Shown here: piece by piece, positions 22,489-34,881 of the stretch
Numbering within the stretch: the first letter of the stretch is position 1
Layout of the letters: each line of letters starts with the position of its first letter
Assembly: GCA_958496175.1 (NCBI GenBank)
Contig: OY292274.1
Span: forward strand, 58,848,630-58,912,629
DNA length: 64,000 bases
DNA from: Sisyra terminalis
Taxonomy: Eukaryota; Arthropoda; Insecta; Neuroptera; Sisyridae
Reading direction: 5' to 3'
The notes under the pieces: generated by a model
What the model was told of the DNA's origin: nothing
Seen by the model: the letters and a program-made list of their open reading frames with translations, nothing else
Databases searched by the model: none
Position numbers and translations under genes: made by a program

Positions 22489-24614
22489 TTTATAATTGTG
22501 ACTCGGAAATAAATAAAATATTTATCAATGTTAAAAAGAAACGAGATATTCCTTAATTGTTTTTTTGAAGTGAAAACTTTTTTAGCATTGATATGATTTG
22601 AAATTTGATCAATCGAAATAGTTATAAAAAAAGACAAACTTATAAACCTGTAGTATACGTACCACAGAATTAGATAGATAATATTGCACAGTTTTTCCAA
22701 AAAAAAAAATGGAATGCATTTTTTCATGTAAAACTTATAATTTGTAGAGGTGATTATCATTAAATTTATTTGAAATATTTTATCAAATTAAACCATGATC
22801 GATAGATTAGAAAATACCCAGAAAAAGCATAAGTATTTAATATTAAAAACTTTCATGAAATGTTTAAATTTTGTTGAAATTTATAAATCAAAAACTATAA
22901 CCACATTGGTTTTATACATGTAGGAGTAATTGACCTCACCTTAATTAAAACAGATGATTTCATGAAGTGAGTTATTTGATTATTGAACAATGAACAATGA
23001 AATTCAACAGTTCAACCAGTCGCAGCCTCTTTAAGAATGTTAATTTTTAATTCATAATACAACTAACAAATCTTAATTATCATAAACTTTTATCGTTACA
23101 TTAATTACGCCCTACCCATAGAGTATTGTATATTGGCGATAATTTTTTTGATTCAAACATTTTTATAACTGTAATTTTTCTACGAATTTGAAGAGAAAAC
23201 TCTTGTTACGAAAGATTGATAATTGCTTATTATCGTATGCAAATATTGAGACGCTACTTGAGTTCGAAATGATTTTTTTTTTCAAATACCTAAGTATTCA
23301 ATTTAAACAAAAAATCAATCTCATCTTCGTGACTTACTCGTTTACCTTGGCATACTGATTGTTCTCACAATCGTTTGGACCACATACCTTTGTCGAATGT
23401 TTAAACTTTGTATTCTAAATGTCTAAAATAAAAGTTATAATTTGGCCAACATTTAATAAATGTCTCATATAAAATATTCAAGTGTTGTATATTTTATTTA
23501 TGTACAAAATATCAACTTAATTTACCATTAGCATTGACACATAACAATTAGATAGGAACAAGGTAGTAATCAAAACATTTACATAATGGTGTCATTTTGC
23601 ATTCAATTATCATTCTAGCGTATATTTCTTAAGATTGATTTCTTACTTTTGTCTTGCAAATTTTCTCACTGCATATTTTATCTACTTATCACCATTAAAA
23701 TTGCATGAGATATCAAATTTAATAAATTTTCTCAAAATTTAAGGAGGTAATACTGAATAAAAACATTGAACTATGTTAATACTTTATAAATTAAAGATAA
23801 TTATGAGTTGCAATAATTTCTTTATAAAAATAATTGCCAAAAATTTAGTTCAATGCCATTTTTTTTTTGTCGAAAACCACAAACAAGTACAAATTTTATT
23901 TATTTATTGGTGCTTTTGAATAAACTTGACCTAAAATAAAGTTGTAAAGCTTATCACTAGTTAATAATACTTCAACAACTTCCTAGAAATTAAAAATTTA
24001 TGATTTTATAAGTGATTGAAGTAAAAATATAACTATCGTAAAAAGTATCAATAAAAATGAATATTTTATATATCAATTCAAACTATTATAACTTTTCTTT
24101 AAAATGAAAATGTTTACAAAATACTATCTAAATATATAATAACTATAAAGGTTAATGTTAATTTAACTGGCTGATTAAATTTGTTATAGGATTCCATATT
24201 TTTTTTTAAAATCTTTAATTCATAATATTAGAAAAAAAATCAGATCTATATTGACCTTTAATGAATTCCTAATGATAAGTTTATTCTTACTAACGGTCTT
24301 TGCAACAGATCTTAGCTTAAATATTATCAATTATCATTATTTATATCCATAACATTTTCTTTGGCATTTAATAATAATCTGATAATAACAGATAACTGAT
24401 AAATTAATGATCTAATACAACAATTTTCTCGTTTTTCCTCCAGCTATTTTACGGTTTACACATTACAAAAGCTAGTTCCATGGAAGTTTGCATTAATTTT
24501 CTTTTCGTTTTATAAAAGATACAATAAATAATTTTTCAATTAGTAAAAGTGGTAAGATGTAAAATAAAAGTAATGTGAACTTTAACTCGAAAAAAATTTC
24601 AAGTTAAAGCCACC
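22489..24614. other. AT-rich sequence with no recognised feature
   Basis: About 2.1 kb with no supportable gene or repeat. Confidence 0.45.
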
Positions 24615-24771
24615 CAAGGTTTATAAAAAAAACACAGGTGGCCTCATGCGCTACGTGGTGTAGTCAGAAGAAATTCGTACATATGTTGAGACTGATTCAA
24701 ATTTCAAAATTCTTCGTATGACGTCATATTTTTTTTTCTAATGGGGCAACCTGTGTAATTTATAAACCTTG
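24615..24771. mobile_element. MITE, about 157 bp, mariner-like ends
   Basis: CAAGGTTTATAAA plus ACACAGGTGGCCTCAT at the left is matched by the inverse of AATGGGGCAACCTGTGT plus TTTATAAACCTTG at the right. The ACAGGT-GCC-CAT pattern recalls mariner ends. There is no coding content beyond a short open frame on the minus strand. Confidence 0.5.
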
Positions 24772-24823
24772 AAAACCACCAGGTTTGAGGACTTGATTGA
24801 GGCACCAAATTATTAGTACTTTG

Positions 24824-25681
24824 AAAATTCCAGTGTTTATTTTCTTTTTGAATTTCATTTCTCAATATAGAATCAAAGTTCATCATTAGGGTTCTGATTC
24901 TTTGAGTCTAAAATAATTCCTTTAGGTATCTTGGGACAATTTCCTTCTTTTGGAGGTTCCACAAATATTTTAAAAAGTAACCATCTTACTCATGAGAGAA
25001 CAACTGATGAATGATCAAAAAAACATCTTTTCGAAAAAGTGACTTGAAAATCTAAACTATGAAAATTCCAGTGATTATTTTCTTTTTGTATTTCATTTCC
25101 CAGTATAGAATCAAAGTTTATCATTATGGTTTTGATTCTTTTAGTCTTTAAAATAGTTCCTTTAGGAAACTAGGGGCAATTTTCTTCTTCTGGTGGTTCC
25201 ACAAGTACTTTACAAAATAATCTTTTTACTCCTGAGGGAACAACTGATGAATGATCAAAAAAAAAACACCTATTCGAAAAAGTGGGTTCTGATTCTTTGA
25301 GTCTTTAAAATAGTTCCTTTAGGTATTTTAGGATAATTTCCTTCTTTTGGAGGTTCCATAAATACCTTAAAAAGTAATCATTTTACTCTTGAGGGAACAA
25401 CTGATGAATGATAAAGAAAACACCTCTTCGAAAAAGTGACTTGAAAATCTAAATTATGAAAATTCCATTGATTATTTTCTTTTTGTATTTCATTTCCCGA
25501 TATAGAATCAAAGTTCATCATTATGGTTTTGATTCTTTGAGTCTTTAAAATAGTTCCTTTAGGAAACTTGAAGCAATTTTCTTCTTCTGGTGGTTCCACA
25601 AATACTTTAAAAAGTAATCATTTTACTCCTGAGGGAACAACTGATGAATAATCAAAAAAAAAAAACACCTATTCGAAAAAG
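24824..25681. repeat. Higher-order tandem repeat: two 395-bp units, each with two related half-units
   Basis: The phrase GGGTTCTGATTCTTTGAGTC begins at 24889 and 25284, giving a 395-bp period. Each period contains a type A half (AATTTCCTTCTTTTGGAGGT) and a type B half (AATTTTCTTCTTCTGGTGGT), which are related to each other. The halves are separated by GAATCAAAGTT(C/T)ATCATTA (24871, 25109, 25506). On the minus strand parts look protein-like (EPPEEENC, FPKGTILKTQRIKT), but a TGA recurs at the same place in the halves, so I call it non-coding. Confidence 0.75.
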
Positions 25682-25832
25682 TGTTCCTTATAATTCCTCT
25701 ATTAATTTTCACATAACTTTACGTAACTCGTAAATTTTTCTTAAAGCTCGTCCATTGTTGGCTGTAAATCCAAAACTAGCAAACCATATCAATTTTATGT
25801 TTTAGCATAAGCTAAAAATGAATAATTGTAAA

Positions 25833-26722
25833 GGGTGCGCAATATAATTTTTTTTTCAAATGCTACAAAATTAAAACTAATGAATATTTTTTCGTTCTGA
25901 TTTTTTTATTTGAAAATTCCATCCTTGCGTCTGATTGTGGAATACAACACCATTCATATGGTTGCCATGGCTAGCCATACAGTAGCTCATTCGTTCAGTC
26001 CAATTTTTCAATACATTTTCGATGGTATGCGGCAAAATTTCGCCAATGGTGACACGAATATTGTCTTTGGGAGCATCAATCGTGGCTGGCTTGTTGGCAT
26101 AACACTTGTCTTCGACGGCACCCCAAAGATAATAGTCTAATGGTGTCAAATCGCAGTTTCTTGCTGGCGAAACGACGTCAGCATTTCGGCTGATAATGCG
26201 ATTTTCGAAAACAGTACGTAAAAGATCAACTATAACGTTGCTTGTGTGGCATGTAGCGCCGTCCTGCTGAAACCAAATGTCACCCAAGTTATATTTGTCG
26301 ATTTCTGGAAACAAAAACTCGTAACGGCGGCTCCTGCTTCATTTTCAAAGAAAAATGGGCCAATGATGCCGCCAGACCAAAATCCGCACCGAACCGTCAC
26401 TCTCTGAGGATGCATCGGCTTCTCTTCGATCACATGCGGGTTCTCCGTGCCCCCAATACGACAATTTTCCTTGTTTACATACCCGCCAAGGTGGAAAAGC
26501 GCTTCATCCGAAAAAATGATTTTTCGGCCAAAATCGACATCCTCTGAACCCATTTTCAAAGTATGTTTTCAATATTTCAATGTGTTTTTTAAGTGTATAC
26601 TCAACCATTTTCGTTCAGCGCAAACAATAAACTAATTTTCTGTCAAAAGTGAAATGACATTAGTGTTAACGTTCACGAGATAAATGGTAGTTGAAAAAGA
26701 AAACGCTATATAGACCACCCAA
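25833..26722 (-). mobile_element. Internally deleted mariner-like (DD41D, rosa-like) transposon
   Basis: The left end GGGTGCGCAATATA and the inverse of the right end, GGGTGGTCTATATA, agree at 11 of 14 positions; TA lies just outside. The transposase reads on the minus strand, with ATG at about 26610. The element is about 890 bp, shorter than the 1.2-1.4 kb expected for an intact copy, because the DNA-binding part has been deleted. Confidence 0.7.
25877..26612 (-). pseudogene. Mariner-like transposase, DD41D type, N-terminal domain deleted
   Basis: Starting at about 26610, the minus strand reads MVEYTLKKHIEILKTYFENG, a normal N-terminus for the family. After a frame change it continues GSEDVDFGRKIIFSDEA, already at the first catalytic Asp. 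Most of the helix-turn-helix region is therefore missing. The frame continues HPQRVTVRCGFWSGGIIGPF, then a frameshift near 26310, then WFQQDGATCHTS (second Asp) and LTPLDYYLWG (third Asp). Exactly 41 residues separate the second and third Asp. Mariner proper has 34, and 41 is the spacing described for rosa elements. The catalytic triad is present, but the frameshift and missing domain make it inactive. Confidence 0.85.
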
Positions 26723-28260
26723 TAGTTAGGCAATGTCATTCCCCTTCGTTAATATATTAGGTTTTTTTGCAGAAGTTTTCTTCTACAGAGAAGTCTTGCA
26801 CTACAGTGTTGCAGCATATACATGTTGCAAAGAAATAAATATTTGATCGAAGAATTCAAAACATTTTATGGAATAAGAGATTCAAAAGTTATGGTTTTCA
26901 TCTTAATATTGTAACTTAGTTGTAGATCAAGAGTTCACCAACATTGTACTCCAAAAGTTCCAAGATACCTCCTCTGCTAAGATAACTTTATCCCAATGGT
27001 ACAAATTGTTTGCCTCGATTATTTTATAATTAGCTAGAGTCTTCCGTTGGCACGTACAGCCTTAATAACTTTGTATGATTTCTTATGAAAGTGGGAACAA
27101 AGTGGAATTGAAATTATTGGTTTGGAACTTTAACCTCTCAACCTTTGACCAAATGAACCAAATTTCTACCATTTAAATAATTCCGAACTTTATTTTATGT
27201 TAGATCTTAAAACTATAAAACATTAAAAATTTTGATTCACTGCATTATATGAGTCAAGGTGGGGAAAACGTCCTAATTTGCTCCATTGCATTGTAATAAC
27301 GCCGTTGAATGAATGGACAATTAGTACTCGAATGCACCATTGTAATTTTTAGTAGGTAATAACCGTGAACTGCATGTGCTTGGAATGAAATCAAAAAATT
27401 ATCGACCGACTTCTTTAAAGGGCAATTTTTCAATTCATTTCTAATCCAATTTGACGCACATTTTTTCTTTGAAATTTTTCAATTAATCGACTTCCTGGTT
27501 TGCTTGAGTAATGAATCAAAGAAAAAATCTTTTATTTCGTATTTCAATCACAAACACGTTTTCAGCTAATCTAAAAAAAAAATGCTTAGAATAAAGAAGA
27601 AATTACTTTGTAACGATAAGGTCCAATGGTTTTATACCGCTTGCGTACGTGTTATATAAAATAAAGTATTAGATTTAACCGAATAATAATATATTTTCTT
27701 TTGCTTCTGTTTCAAAAAAAAAAAAAAAACGACTATAATTACGTTTTGTAACCTTCATAAAAATTAACGACAATAATAAAAATAGAAATTCAATTCTTCT
27801 CATATTGGTACGTTTTAGTATTCGTGGCATAAGATATTTTTTTTATTAATCATATAGGTACCCATATATTTCTGCTATTACTTGTGTAAACGCATTCAAA
27901 ATAACTTTCTCTTGTAATTAGAAGAATTAAAATTCTTCGTATGGGTTATTATACGTTTTTCATTTGAATCAATTTGATTTACAAATATACGAACAAATTA
28001 TGTGTTTATAATGATGCGAAGCAAGAGAAAATCACACAAATTTTGTGATCTTTAAAAATCGGGACACTTGTCATAGACCATAGTCATCTATAGTAGCATT
28101 ATAGCAGCATTCTTCAAAAACTTAATTTAGGTAATTAAAATAGCCCTACTAGTCTTAAATGTCATAAATATTTTATATTCTTTCCAAATCTATTTTTCTT
28201 AGATTGTTTGTATATTACTTCCCTGAATAACCAACTACTAAAATGAGTACCAACGGAGTA
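26723..28260. other. AT-rich sequence with no recognised feature
   Basis: Around 26773-26825 there is a degenerate inverted copy of about 50 bp from 10497-10545 (both contain CTGCA...TCTTGCA-type words). Otherwise nothing supportable. Confidence 0.4.
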
Positions 28261-28289
28261 ACTCTTTTGTACCAGGAGTACAAAAGAGT
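28261..28289. repeat. Perfect 12-bp hairpin with 5-base loop
   Basis: ACTCTTTTGTAC, loop CAGGA, GTACAAAAGAGT. The stem is perfect over 12 bp. No function is apparent and it is not next to a gene. Confidence 0.6.
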
Positions 28290-28715
28290 GGAAATGGGCA
28301 AAAAATACGATTCGATAACATGAAATATTGAATCCCATTTAATCCTGCAAGGTTGTCCTTACAATTCGCTGTAATTTCATATTATAATTTACCGGTATTG
28401 CAGATACATCTGCATTACTATCAATAAAATTTTTTTGACCAGAATTATAACTTTTAACGAATAGTCTGTGGATGGAATCTTCAGGAATATTAGCAACATT
28501 ATTAGGCGCAATTCATCTATAGGTTTTTGAAATTTTTCCGATTTGTAAGCATTTCCAAATCGAAAATGGTAATTAAAATATTTCCTTTTTTTTCTTCACA
28601 TGTTGGATTTTTGTCGATTTTTATTTGTTGGTGATAATCGACGCTGGCATACGATTTGAATGGTTTCTTCTGCATATAGTTTCTAGGACAGTTATTCTAT
28701 CATATAACTAATGTA

Positions 28716-28800
28716 CAGTGGACCCCGGAAATCCGACAAACAGTTTGCAGGGCAGAGTCGGATTAGCGAATTTATCGGGTTATAGAGTACTGCCCAAGAC
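28716..28800 (+). mobile_element. pogo/Tigger-type transposon terminus (fragment)
   Basis: The start TACAGTGGACCCCGGAAATC followed by CGACAAACAG, and the later GTCGGATTAGCGAATTTATC, has the character of pogo/Tigger terminal repeats (CAGT-GACCC...ATCCGA). The opposite end was not found nearby. Confidence 0.45.
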
Positions 28801-28889
28801 CCCCTATAGTCCGGAATTTTTTACTAAAGAGTACCTTGTAATACGACAAACTACAGATCAAATGATAAGATTCTACATGTTATATACAT

Positions 28890-29674
28890 TAGGGTGATTT
28901 TTTTTTTGGTCCCATCGTGAAATTTTGTTGGAAATACCAAAAAAAAAAAATCCCTGAAAGTTTGAGCCCTTAATATTAATTTTAAGTCCTCGACCAAGAC
29001 GTGTAAAGATTTCCCATTGAAAATACACGGAAACTCTGACTTTTTATTTTTAAATTTCTACATCTCAGCGGCATTTCATGGGATCGCTTTTACCGAAGAT
29101 GGTTTTTTCTCAGAATTAAACGCTCTACAAAAGTGCCCATTGCGACAAAGTCGTAGCTCACACCGGTGAGGTAGTACGGGCCACTGAACCAGATTTTTCC
29201 ATAAAATTCAAGTCTTAATATCTCGTTTAATATTGATTTTCGCGATTTGGTCTACAGAAACTTTTTTGTAGGAAATCAAATTCTCTACAAGTTTTTCATT
29301 TATAATTTTTTCCGTAGCTCTCGTTATTTACGAGATAAATGCAAAAAAAAAAACGCGAATTTTATGGAAAAATCAGGTTCAGTGGCCCGTACTACCTCAC
29401 CGGTGTGAGCTACGACTTTGTCGCAATGGGCACTTTTGTAGAGCGTTTAATTCTGAGAAAAAACCATCTTCGGTAAAACGATCCCATGAAATGCCGCTGA
29501 GATGTAGAAATTTAAAAATAAAAAGTCAGAGTTTCCGTGTATTTTCAATGGGAAATCTTTACACGTCTTGGTCGAGGACTTAAAATTAATATTAAGGGCT
29601 CAAACTTTCAGGGATTTTTTTTTTTTGGTATTTCCAACAAAATTTCACGATGGGACCAAAAAAAAATTACCCTA
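28890..29674. mobile_element. Hairpin element C, copy 2
   Basis: The ends are TAGGGTGATTTTTTTTTTGG and its inverse, finishing AATTACCCTA. It has the same layout and asymmetric centre as copy 1 and very high similarity to it. The flanks ATATACAT and ATGTATAA are not a clean direct duplication. They are nearly inverse to each other, so the inverted symmetry runs a few bases past the expected ends. Confidence 0.88.
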
Positions 29675-31124
29675 ATGTATAATAAAAGTAAATAATGTTT
29701 TGTCATATAACATTCTCGTCTTGTAATATTTATTTGATTAATCAGGAAAATTGTATGGAAAAATCGAATTTTATAAAAGCTTAAATAGGCCAATTGTTGC
29801 AGATCCGCAATGATGATTCAAGTAAAAGTATGTAAAACTTTTATTATACTCCTTTAAAAAGGAAATCCTGGCTACGCCTGTAAATAATTCAACCTTGTAT
29901 TTTATATTTTGCCACAAAACTCGTTCGTTTTAGTTATTATTTTCAACAAGTATTATGCATGATTCGAAATATTTATGCTGACATAGATTTTATATTTGCT
30001 TGATGCAGAGTTCATTGTCATTGAAATGGTTGTAACCTAAGCAAAAAGTGTGTAAAAGATGAAACAACACCTACCAACGCGCGTGTTTTATAGTCAAAAC
30101 ATGGAAAACCGAATCCATTGTGATTGGAATTACTAATCAGTTATTATGGATTGCTATTGAAAAAAAAAATCAACAGTTGTCAATCCAACCAGGTGTATAG
30201 ATCTATTCATTTAATTTTCATAGAAAACACAAATACATTTTCGGTTTTGTTAAATCTTTGAAATTTTATTCTTCACATGCCACCTACATTAAAATTATTC
30301 GTAAATAAATAAAACGAGTTAAACAGAATATATAAATAAACGATGATGACAAAAACTATATGCTGACCCAAATTATTTTACGACTATTTCACGATATCAA
30401 AGAATAAGGTGTCTGGTGTTTTATGGTAAAAGAAATAATTGTTTAGAGATAAAAACATTGTACCTTTACAATTTATATGTTTACCGCACACATATACTAG
30501 CAGCCATTTATTATATTAACAGAATAAAATTGGTTTATTAGGTGCATTAGGCAATTGCGTTCATTAACCTACTTTATTTATCAAATTAGACAAGGGCATT
30601 ACAAAAGATATATCGTATTCTTTATTAGACAAAAATGTATCTTATCAAGATATAGTACGTTTTTTTTTCCTAAAAATTTTGATGATTAGATTTGAAATCA
30701 AAGGACTTAAAAGGTTCTAAATGTAGAAATTTTAACATTTTTTTTTTAATTAAGTAATGGATTTGTTGTGTTTCAATTTAAAGTGGGATGATTAAAACGG
30801 AAATTATCACCATTGCGCGGCCTTCTTCAGAAGTATCTCACAGCTATTGTGTTTAAATAAGTAACACTTTAACGTATTTAGCGCAAAGAAAGGGTCAACG
30901 AATTGATGCTAATTTTAATGACATAACGTAAATTTAGGTAATAAAACTTATGAAAAAAAAATTTTGAAAACAATTTTGGGATAGGGGATAAATGGTCTCC
31001 ATGTAGGCTTACGGAAGTTCTTTACTGTAGGAAATTAATGGTCTATAACTTTTGGCTGAAATATGGAAACATATAATCAAGAGTCTAGTTTGATATCTAT
31101 AGATATGGGAGCATTAAAATTTTA
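29675..31124. other. AT-rich sequence, isolated motifs only
   Basis: At 29860-29881 AAATCCTGGCTACGCCTGTA resembles a hAT-type terminal repeat, but no partner is seen. At 30790-30832 (minus) CTGAAGA followed by AGGCC weakly recalls the hammerhead-like cores found elsewhere in the window. No gene. Confidence 0.35.
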
Positions 31125-31700
31125 ATGTAAAGGGTCTAAGGGTATACGTAAAGTAAATTGACTCCGAAAAGATATTGTAATGGTACTTAAGAAGAGAAAA
31201 GACACTTTTAAAATACTAAGATGTTGGAAGATTCAGATATCTATTTCAATTACTTGTGGTGAAAAATAATAATAAGTAAAAAACAGATTTTTTTTTCCTT
31301 ATAATTGGCCGAACCAATTGATCCACAGTTTTACTATGATTTAAGGGTTGATAATGTTTTTTTCATAAAAAAATTGGTAATCATACAGTTATTTACATTT
31401 TTTTAACTTATGGAACAATTTCCTACAATTTTCTGAAAATATTTCTAGTAGGAAAGTATTGTATTAGCATTATTCTGATTTAGCATAATTCTAATATTCG
31501 TATACCTATGCATTGGCATAGACTAGGGGAGTGGTTATGTTAAATTTTCAAATTTTCAACAATCAAAACAAATGAATATCTTAAAATTTCGCAATCCTAT
31601 TGGCTAATAGCCTCTTGCATTGAACATAGAATGAGTGCTGTCATCAATTATGCATTGCTCAAACCATTCTACTTGTATTAATTAGGCACTTATAGCTTTG
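31125..31700 (+). repeat. Dispersed repeat family R2, copy 2
   Basis: A diverged copy of 5675..6300: GGGTCTAAGGGTATAC, CCGAAAAGATATTGTAATGG, ATACTAAGATGTTGGAAG, then TCCTATTGGCTAATAGC. No coding capacity. Confidence 0.6.
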
Positions 31701-32084
31701 AATTTAGATCACTGAAAATATTTTAAAGTTATTGATAGTTGTGATAAATTATTTTCCTTATTGAAAAAATACTAACAAAATATAAGTAAAACGTTTTGAA
31801 ATTAATATTGAACTGAATATATGCTTAAAATTGGTTTCATTTTTTGGTGTTTACATTTATATCACCACTTTATCCGTCGCTATATGATTTATGAACATAA
31901 ATATTCAGGTACAACCAAGGAAATATGCATTAAGGGTGAAAATTGTTTTTATTTCATTAATGTGTAGTACTCTTTTGAAAAGATTTTCTTAAAAAAAGGA
32001 TTTTGTAAAGATATATAGTTGTTAATTTTTTAATGAAAAATAACATAATTCACCTCTAAATCATATTTAAAGTTTAAATAAATC

Positions 32085-32260
32085 GATTAAGTAAATTCAA
32101 GGGAAAAATCAGCTATTTATTATATTTTTTACAAAAAATAATTGAAATGGATATCAAAAACTTCCAGGATCTTAATATTTTATTAATACCTATTTATCTT
32201 TTAAGTATCATTTAAATATAATACCTTTCGGGGGGTGATTCCTCATAATTACAGTTCTAG
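32085..32260 (-). repeat. Dispersed repeat family R2, copy 3 (partial, inverted)
   Basis: On the minus strand this reads CCCCCCGAAAGGTATTAT, then AAATGATACTTAAAAGATAA and AAGATCCTGGAAGTTTTTGA, matching the left portion of copies 1 and 2. It faces copy 2 about 400 bp away, so the pair could fold into a large imperfect hairpin. Confidence 0.55.
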
Positions 32261-34254
32261 ATACTTTAAATAGGTATATTTGCAGGATGTAATACACGTT
32301 TTTATGGAAATATTTTTGATCAAAATTTATGCATAATTTATAGCAGAATTTTTTTTTCCTAGTAATAGAGCACTTATTTGATTTTTTTTTAAAACTACGT
32401 AATGCCTAAGAACTATCCCAACTGTTGATGTTGACAAAACTTTCCGTGATATAGTAAAAAATTTAGACCTCGAAAAATTTATGAACCATCCATGGGTTAT
32501 ACCCTATTTTCCAAACTTCTCCACAGTAAAAAACCGAAGTTATAAACTATTTTTCTAAATAAATCTTCTACTTAATAAATTTCTTAACAAAAACTCTCCG
32601 ACAGCTGAATCCGCTGGGAGATATATACTTTCTTGCGCAAAAGTTCTGTAAAATACAATAAATTAATTATGAAGACTTAGAAAGTATAGTTTAAAAGCTC
32701 CCGAAAAGGACATGAAAATTCGAGTTGAGACTCTTTTAGTCAATAAAAAGGTTAAGAAAAATAATTCATTGTAGTATTTTTGGAGACTTAACCGTTAAAA
32801 AGGTATATTAAAAACGAAAATTGTAAAGTTGCATAGTTTTTGAAATGGAAAAGGTAGAATTTTGTATAACAGATTTCTAAATAAAATGAAAATATTTTAC
32901 AAATGCGTTTCTTAGAAAATACTTTATTGTTCACAATTACGTAGAACATACAGTGCTGTATAGATACGTGCGATTATTAATATCAACATTAGTATACATA
33001 TGTAAATTTTAACTTCTTTGCTTTATATTTTTCAATCTTGATTGAGTGAATTCAATGTTTTCCTTTTCCAAACAAACCTTCTTCATCAAATACGTGACTT
33101 TTTAACTGTTAAAACTATTGTACGAAGCAGATTTTAACAACTTAAGCTAAAGTGGTTTATATTTATTTATAGTAACAAAAATTATTTTTTGTCAAAATAA
33201 AAAAGAATTAGTTTTGTTTTTCAATGTAACATTGAAATAAAATCGTGGTATAGACATTTTTAAAAATTATTCATTGCTAAAGATATTATAGATGACGAAA
33301 CACTAAATAGAAATCGAATGAAAATATAATTCCATGTTCCACAAATATTGTCGGCTTAACTTTGTATTTACCTTCGAAATAATTAATTTTCTCTATTCTT
33401 TCGACTATTATTAGTTCTTCATTATGATATTTATATATTATATGTAAATGCAATGGGGAGAGAAATCGGTAAAGAATCAAATTAATTTATAAAGTTTTCC
33501 AAATACTATAACAATTTTCTAAAATAATTAAAATTCAATTGTTTGTAAGAATGTATTAAGATATATAATGAATGAACTGCAATTTAAAATTTTATTCAAT
33601 TAAAAAACCGCCTTGAGTTCTTATCTCCAAAAAGTTATAAAACTCTTATAATCTTGGATCAAGCCAATAGATACGCAGGCTTTTAGAGTCCTGAAATAGG
33701 AGGTTTCCCCTACGCTTTATAATGGTTTTTCCATCTCAAAAGATATTGGCTCTTAATTGAAAATTAATATTTGAAAACCGGTTTTTAAATTAGGAAAATT
33801 GGTTTAATCTAGTACAATTTCTTTAACTTAAAAATTTAAGATATTGGCAACAATATTTCCAAATTCTTATGTGGAAACCAAGTATGATGAAGAGCAAATC
33901 GAAAAAAGGTGTTCATCAGAGTAATGCTTTTTAAAGGAAGTCATAGAAAAATCATTTCCTTCGTTTCTGAAAAACCCTGAGGAAAAACGTACATATACAA
34001 AAACATTGAAAGCTGAATTTTCATTACTTGAGGCTACGAATAAAAGAACCAAAGACTTAGATTTGATACCGAGAATAGTATGAAACAATGAAATTAAGCT
34101 TAGTAGCTAGGGAACGGGTGTTTTCAGTTTCAGGAAATATTGTGACCTAAATAAGACTAAGACTTTTATAAATAAGCCTAGTCCTAGTGTTTTTAAATCC
34201 AATTTTTTTCGAAGAATTAAAATTAATGAAATAGGTAAATACAAATATTTGAAA
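32261..34254. other. AT-rich sequence with no recognised feature
   Basis: About 2 kb. Open frames at 33286-33480 and 33867-34088 (minus) have no protein-like features. Confidence 0.45.
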
Positions 34255-34335
34255 AGCCTATTGGTGGCCAAGTAGTCCAGGTGACCGTTCCAAAACGAAT
34301 AAGTGTTGGGTTCGATTCTTGTATCAAGCAAATTT
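34255..34335 (+). mobile_element. tRNA-derived SINE head, copy 1
   Basis: It reads TTGGTGGCCAAGTAGTCC (A-box region), GTGACCGTTCCAAAACG (anticodon-arm-like) and GGGTTCGATTCTTGTATC (B box). It is a diverged copy of 43797..43985. It is not a functional tRNA gene: the acceptor stem does not close. Confidence 0.6.
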
Positions 34336-34515
34336 TCCTTCCAGAAGTCCCTATTTTTTATGTTTAACATTGATAATGATTTAATTGTTATATTAATTTC
34401 ATAAAATATTTGTTCCAATCCTTTTTTTAATCGACAATAACTGCTTTTTTGGAACTCAAAAATATTTTTTTTTTAATCCAAAATAAGATTTTTTCGCTGA
34501 CTTTGAACAGTTATA

Positions 34516-34881
34516 CTGTGTATACAATATATAGGATATATTGTGGTCCAATTTATAAAGTATAATTTAAAATAATAATTTATAAAAATCATACCATAAA
34601 CATAAATTTGAACAGAAGTTCAAACAAAAATATTCGTGACGTATTGTCCAGATACGTATTTCGATTGCCAAGCAATCTTCCTCAGTGGTCATCAAGTAGT
34701 TTGGATCACTTAGGAGAAAGATTGCTTGGCAATCGAAATACGTATCTGGGCAATACGTCACGAATATTTTTGTTTGAACTTCTGTTTAAATTTATGTTTA
34801 TGGTATGATTTTTATATATTATTATATTCAATTATACTACATAAATTGGACCGCAATATATCCTATATATTGTATACACAG
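34516..34881. mobile_element. Long palindromic element with a hammerhead-like core
   Basis: CTGTGTATACAATATATAGG at the left is inverted exactly at the right end. The arms stay nearly identical for over 150 bp into the centre (about 34698). Each arm includes CGTGACGTATTG and AGATTGCTTGGCAATCGAAA or its inverse. No protein, and no target duplication recognised. Confidence 0.8.
34641..34695 (-). ncRNA. Hammerhead-ribozyme-like motif
   Basis: Minus strand: CCA, CTGAGGA (34685-34679), one extra base, stem II GATTGC-TTG-GCAATC (6 perfect pairs), GAAA (34662-34659), TACGTATC, TGG. Position 7 of the core is variable in hammerheads, so CUGAGGA is allowed. ATACGTAT is a palindrome and would give a dimeric stem III. 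Stem I is only 3 bp. The plus-strand copy (34706-34750) has a damaged core (CTTAGGAGAA). Confidence 0.5.

Noticed and set aside
24704..25599. Minus-strand frames in the tandem repeat with words such as FPKGTILKTQRIKT
   Set aside because: The half-units share a TGA at the same place and copies are truncated differently, so a gene is not supported, although a coding ancestor is possible.
26447..26635. Plus-strand frames over the 25.9-26.6 kb region
   Set aside because: They are antisense to the DD41D transposase.
29860..29881. hAT-like terminal repeat AAATCCTGGCTACGCCTGTA
   Set aside because: A single end with no inverted partner within a few kb; noted only in the gap entry.
30790..30832. Fourth hammerhead-like motif (minus strand, CTGAAGA then AGGCC)
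   Set aside because: Stem II does not close and GAAA is disrupted; too weak to call.
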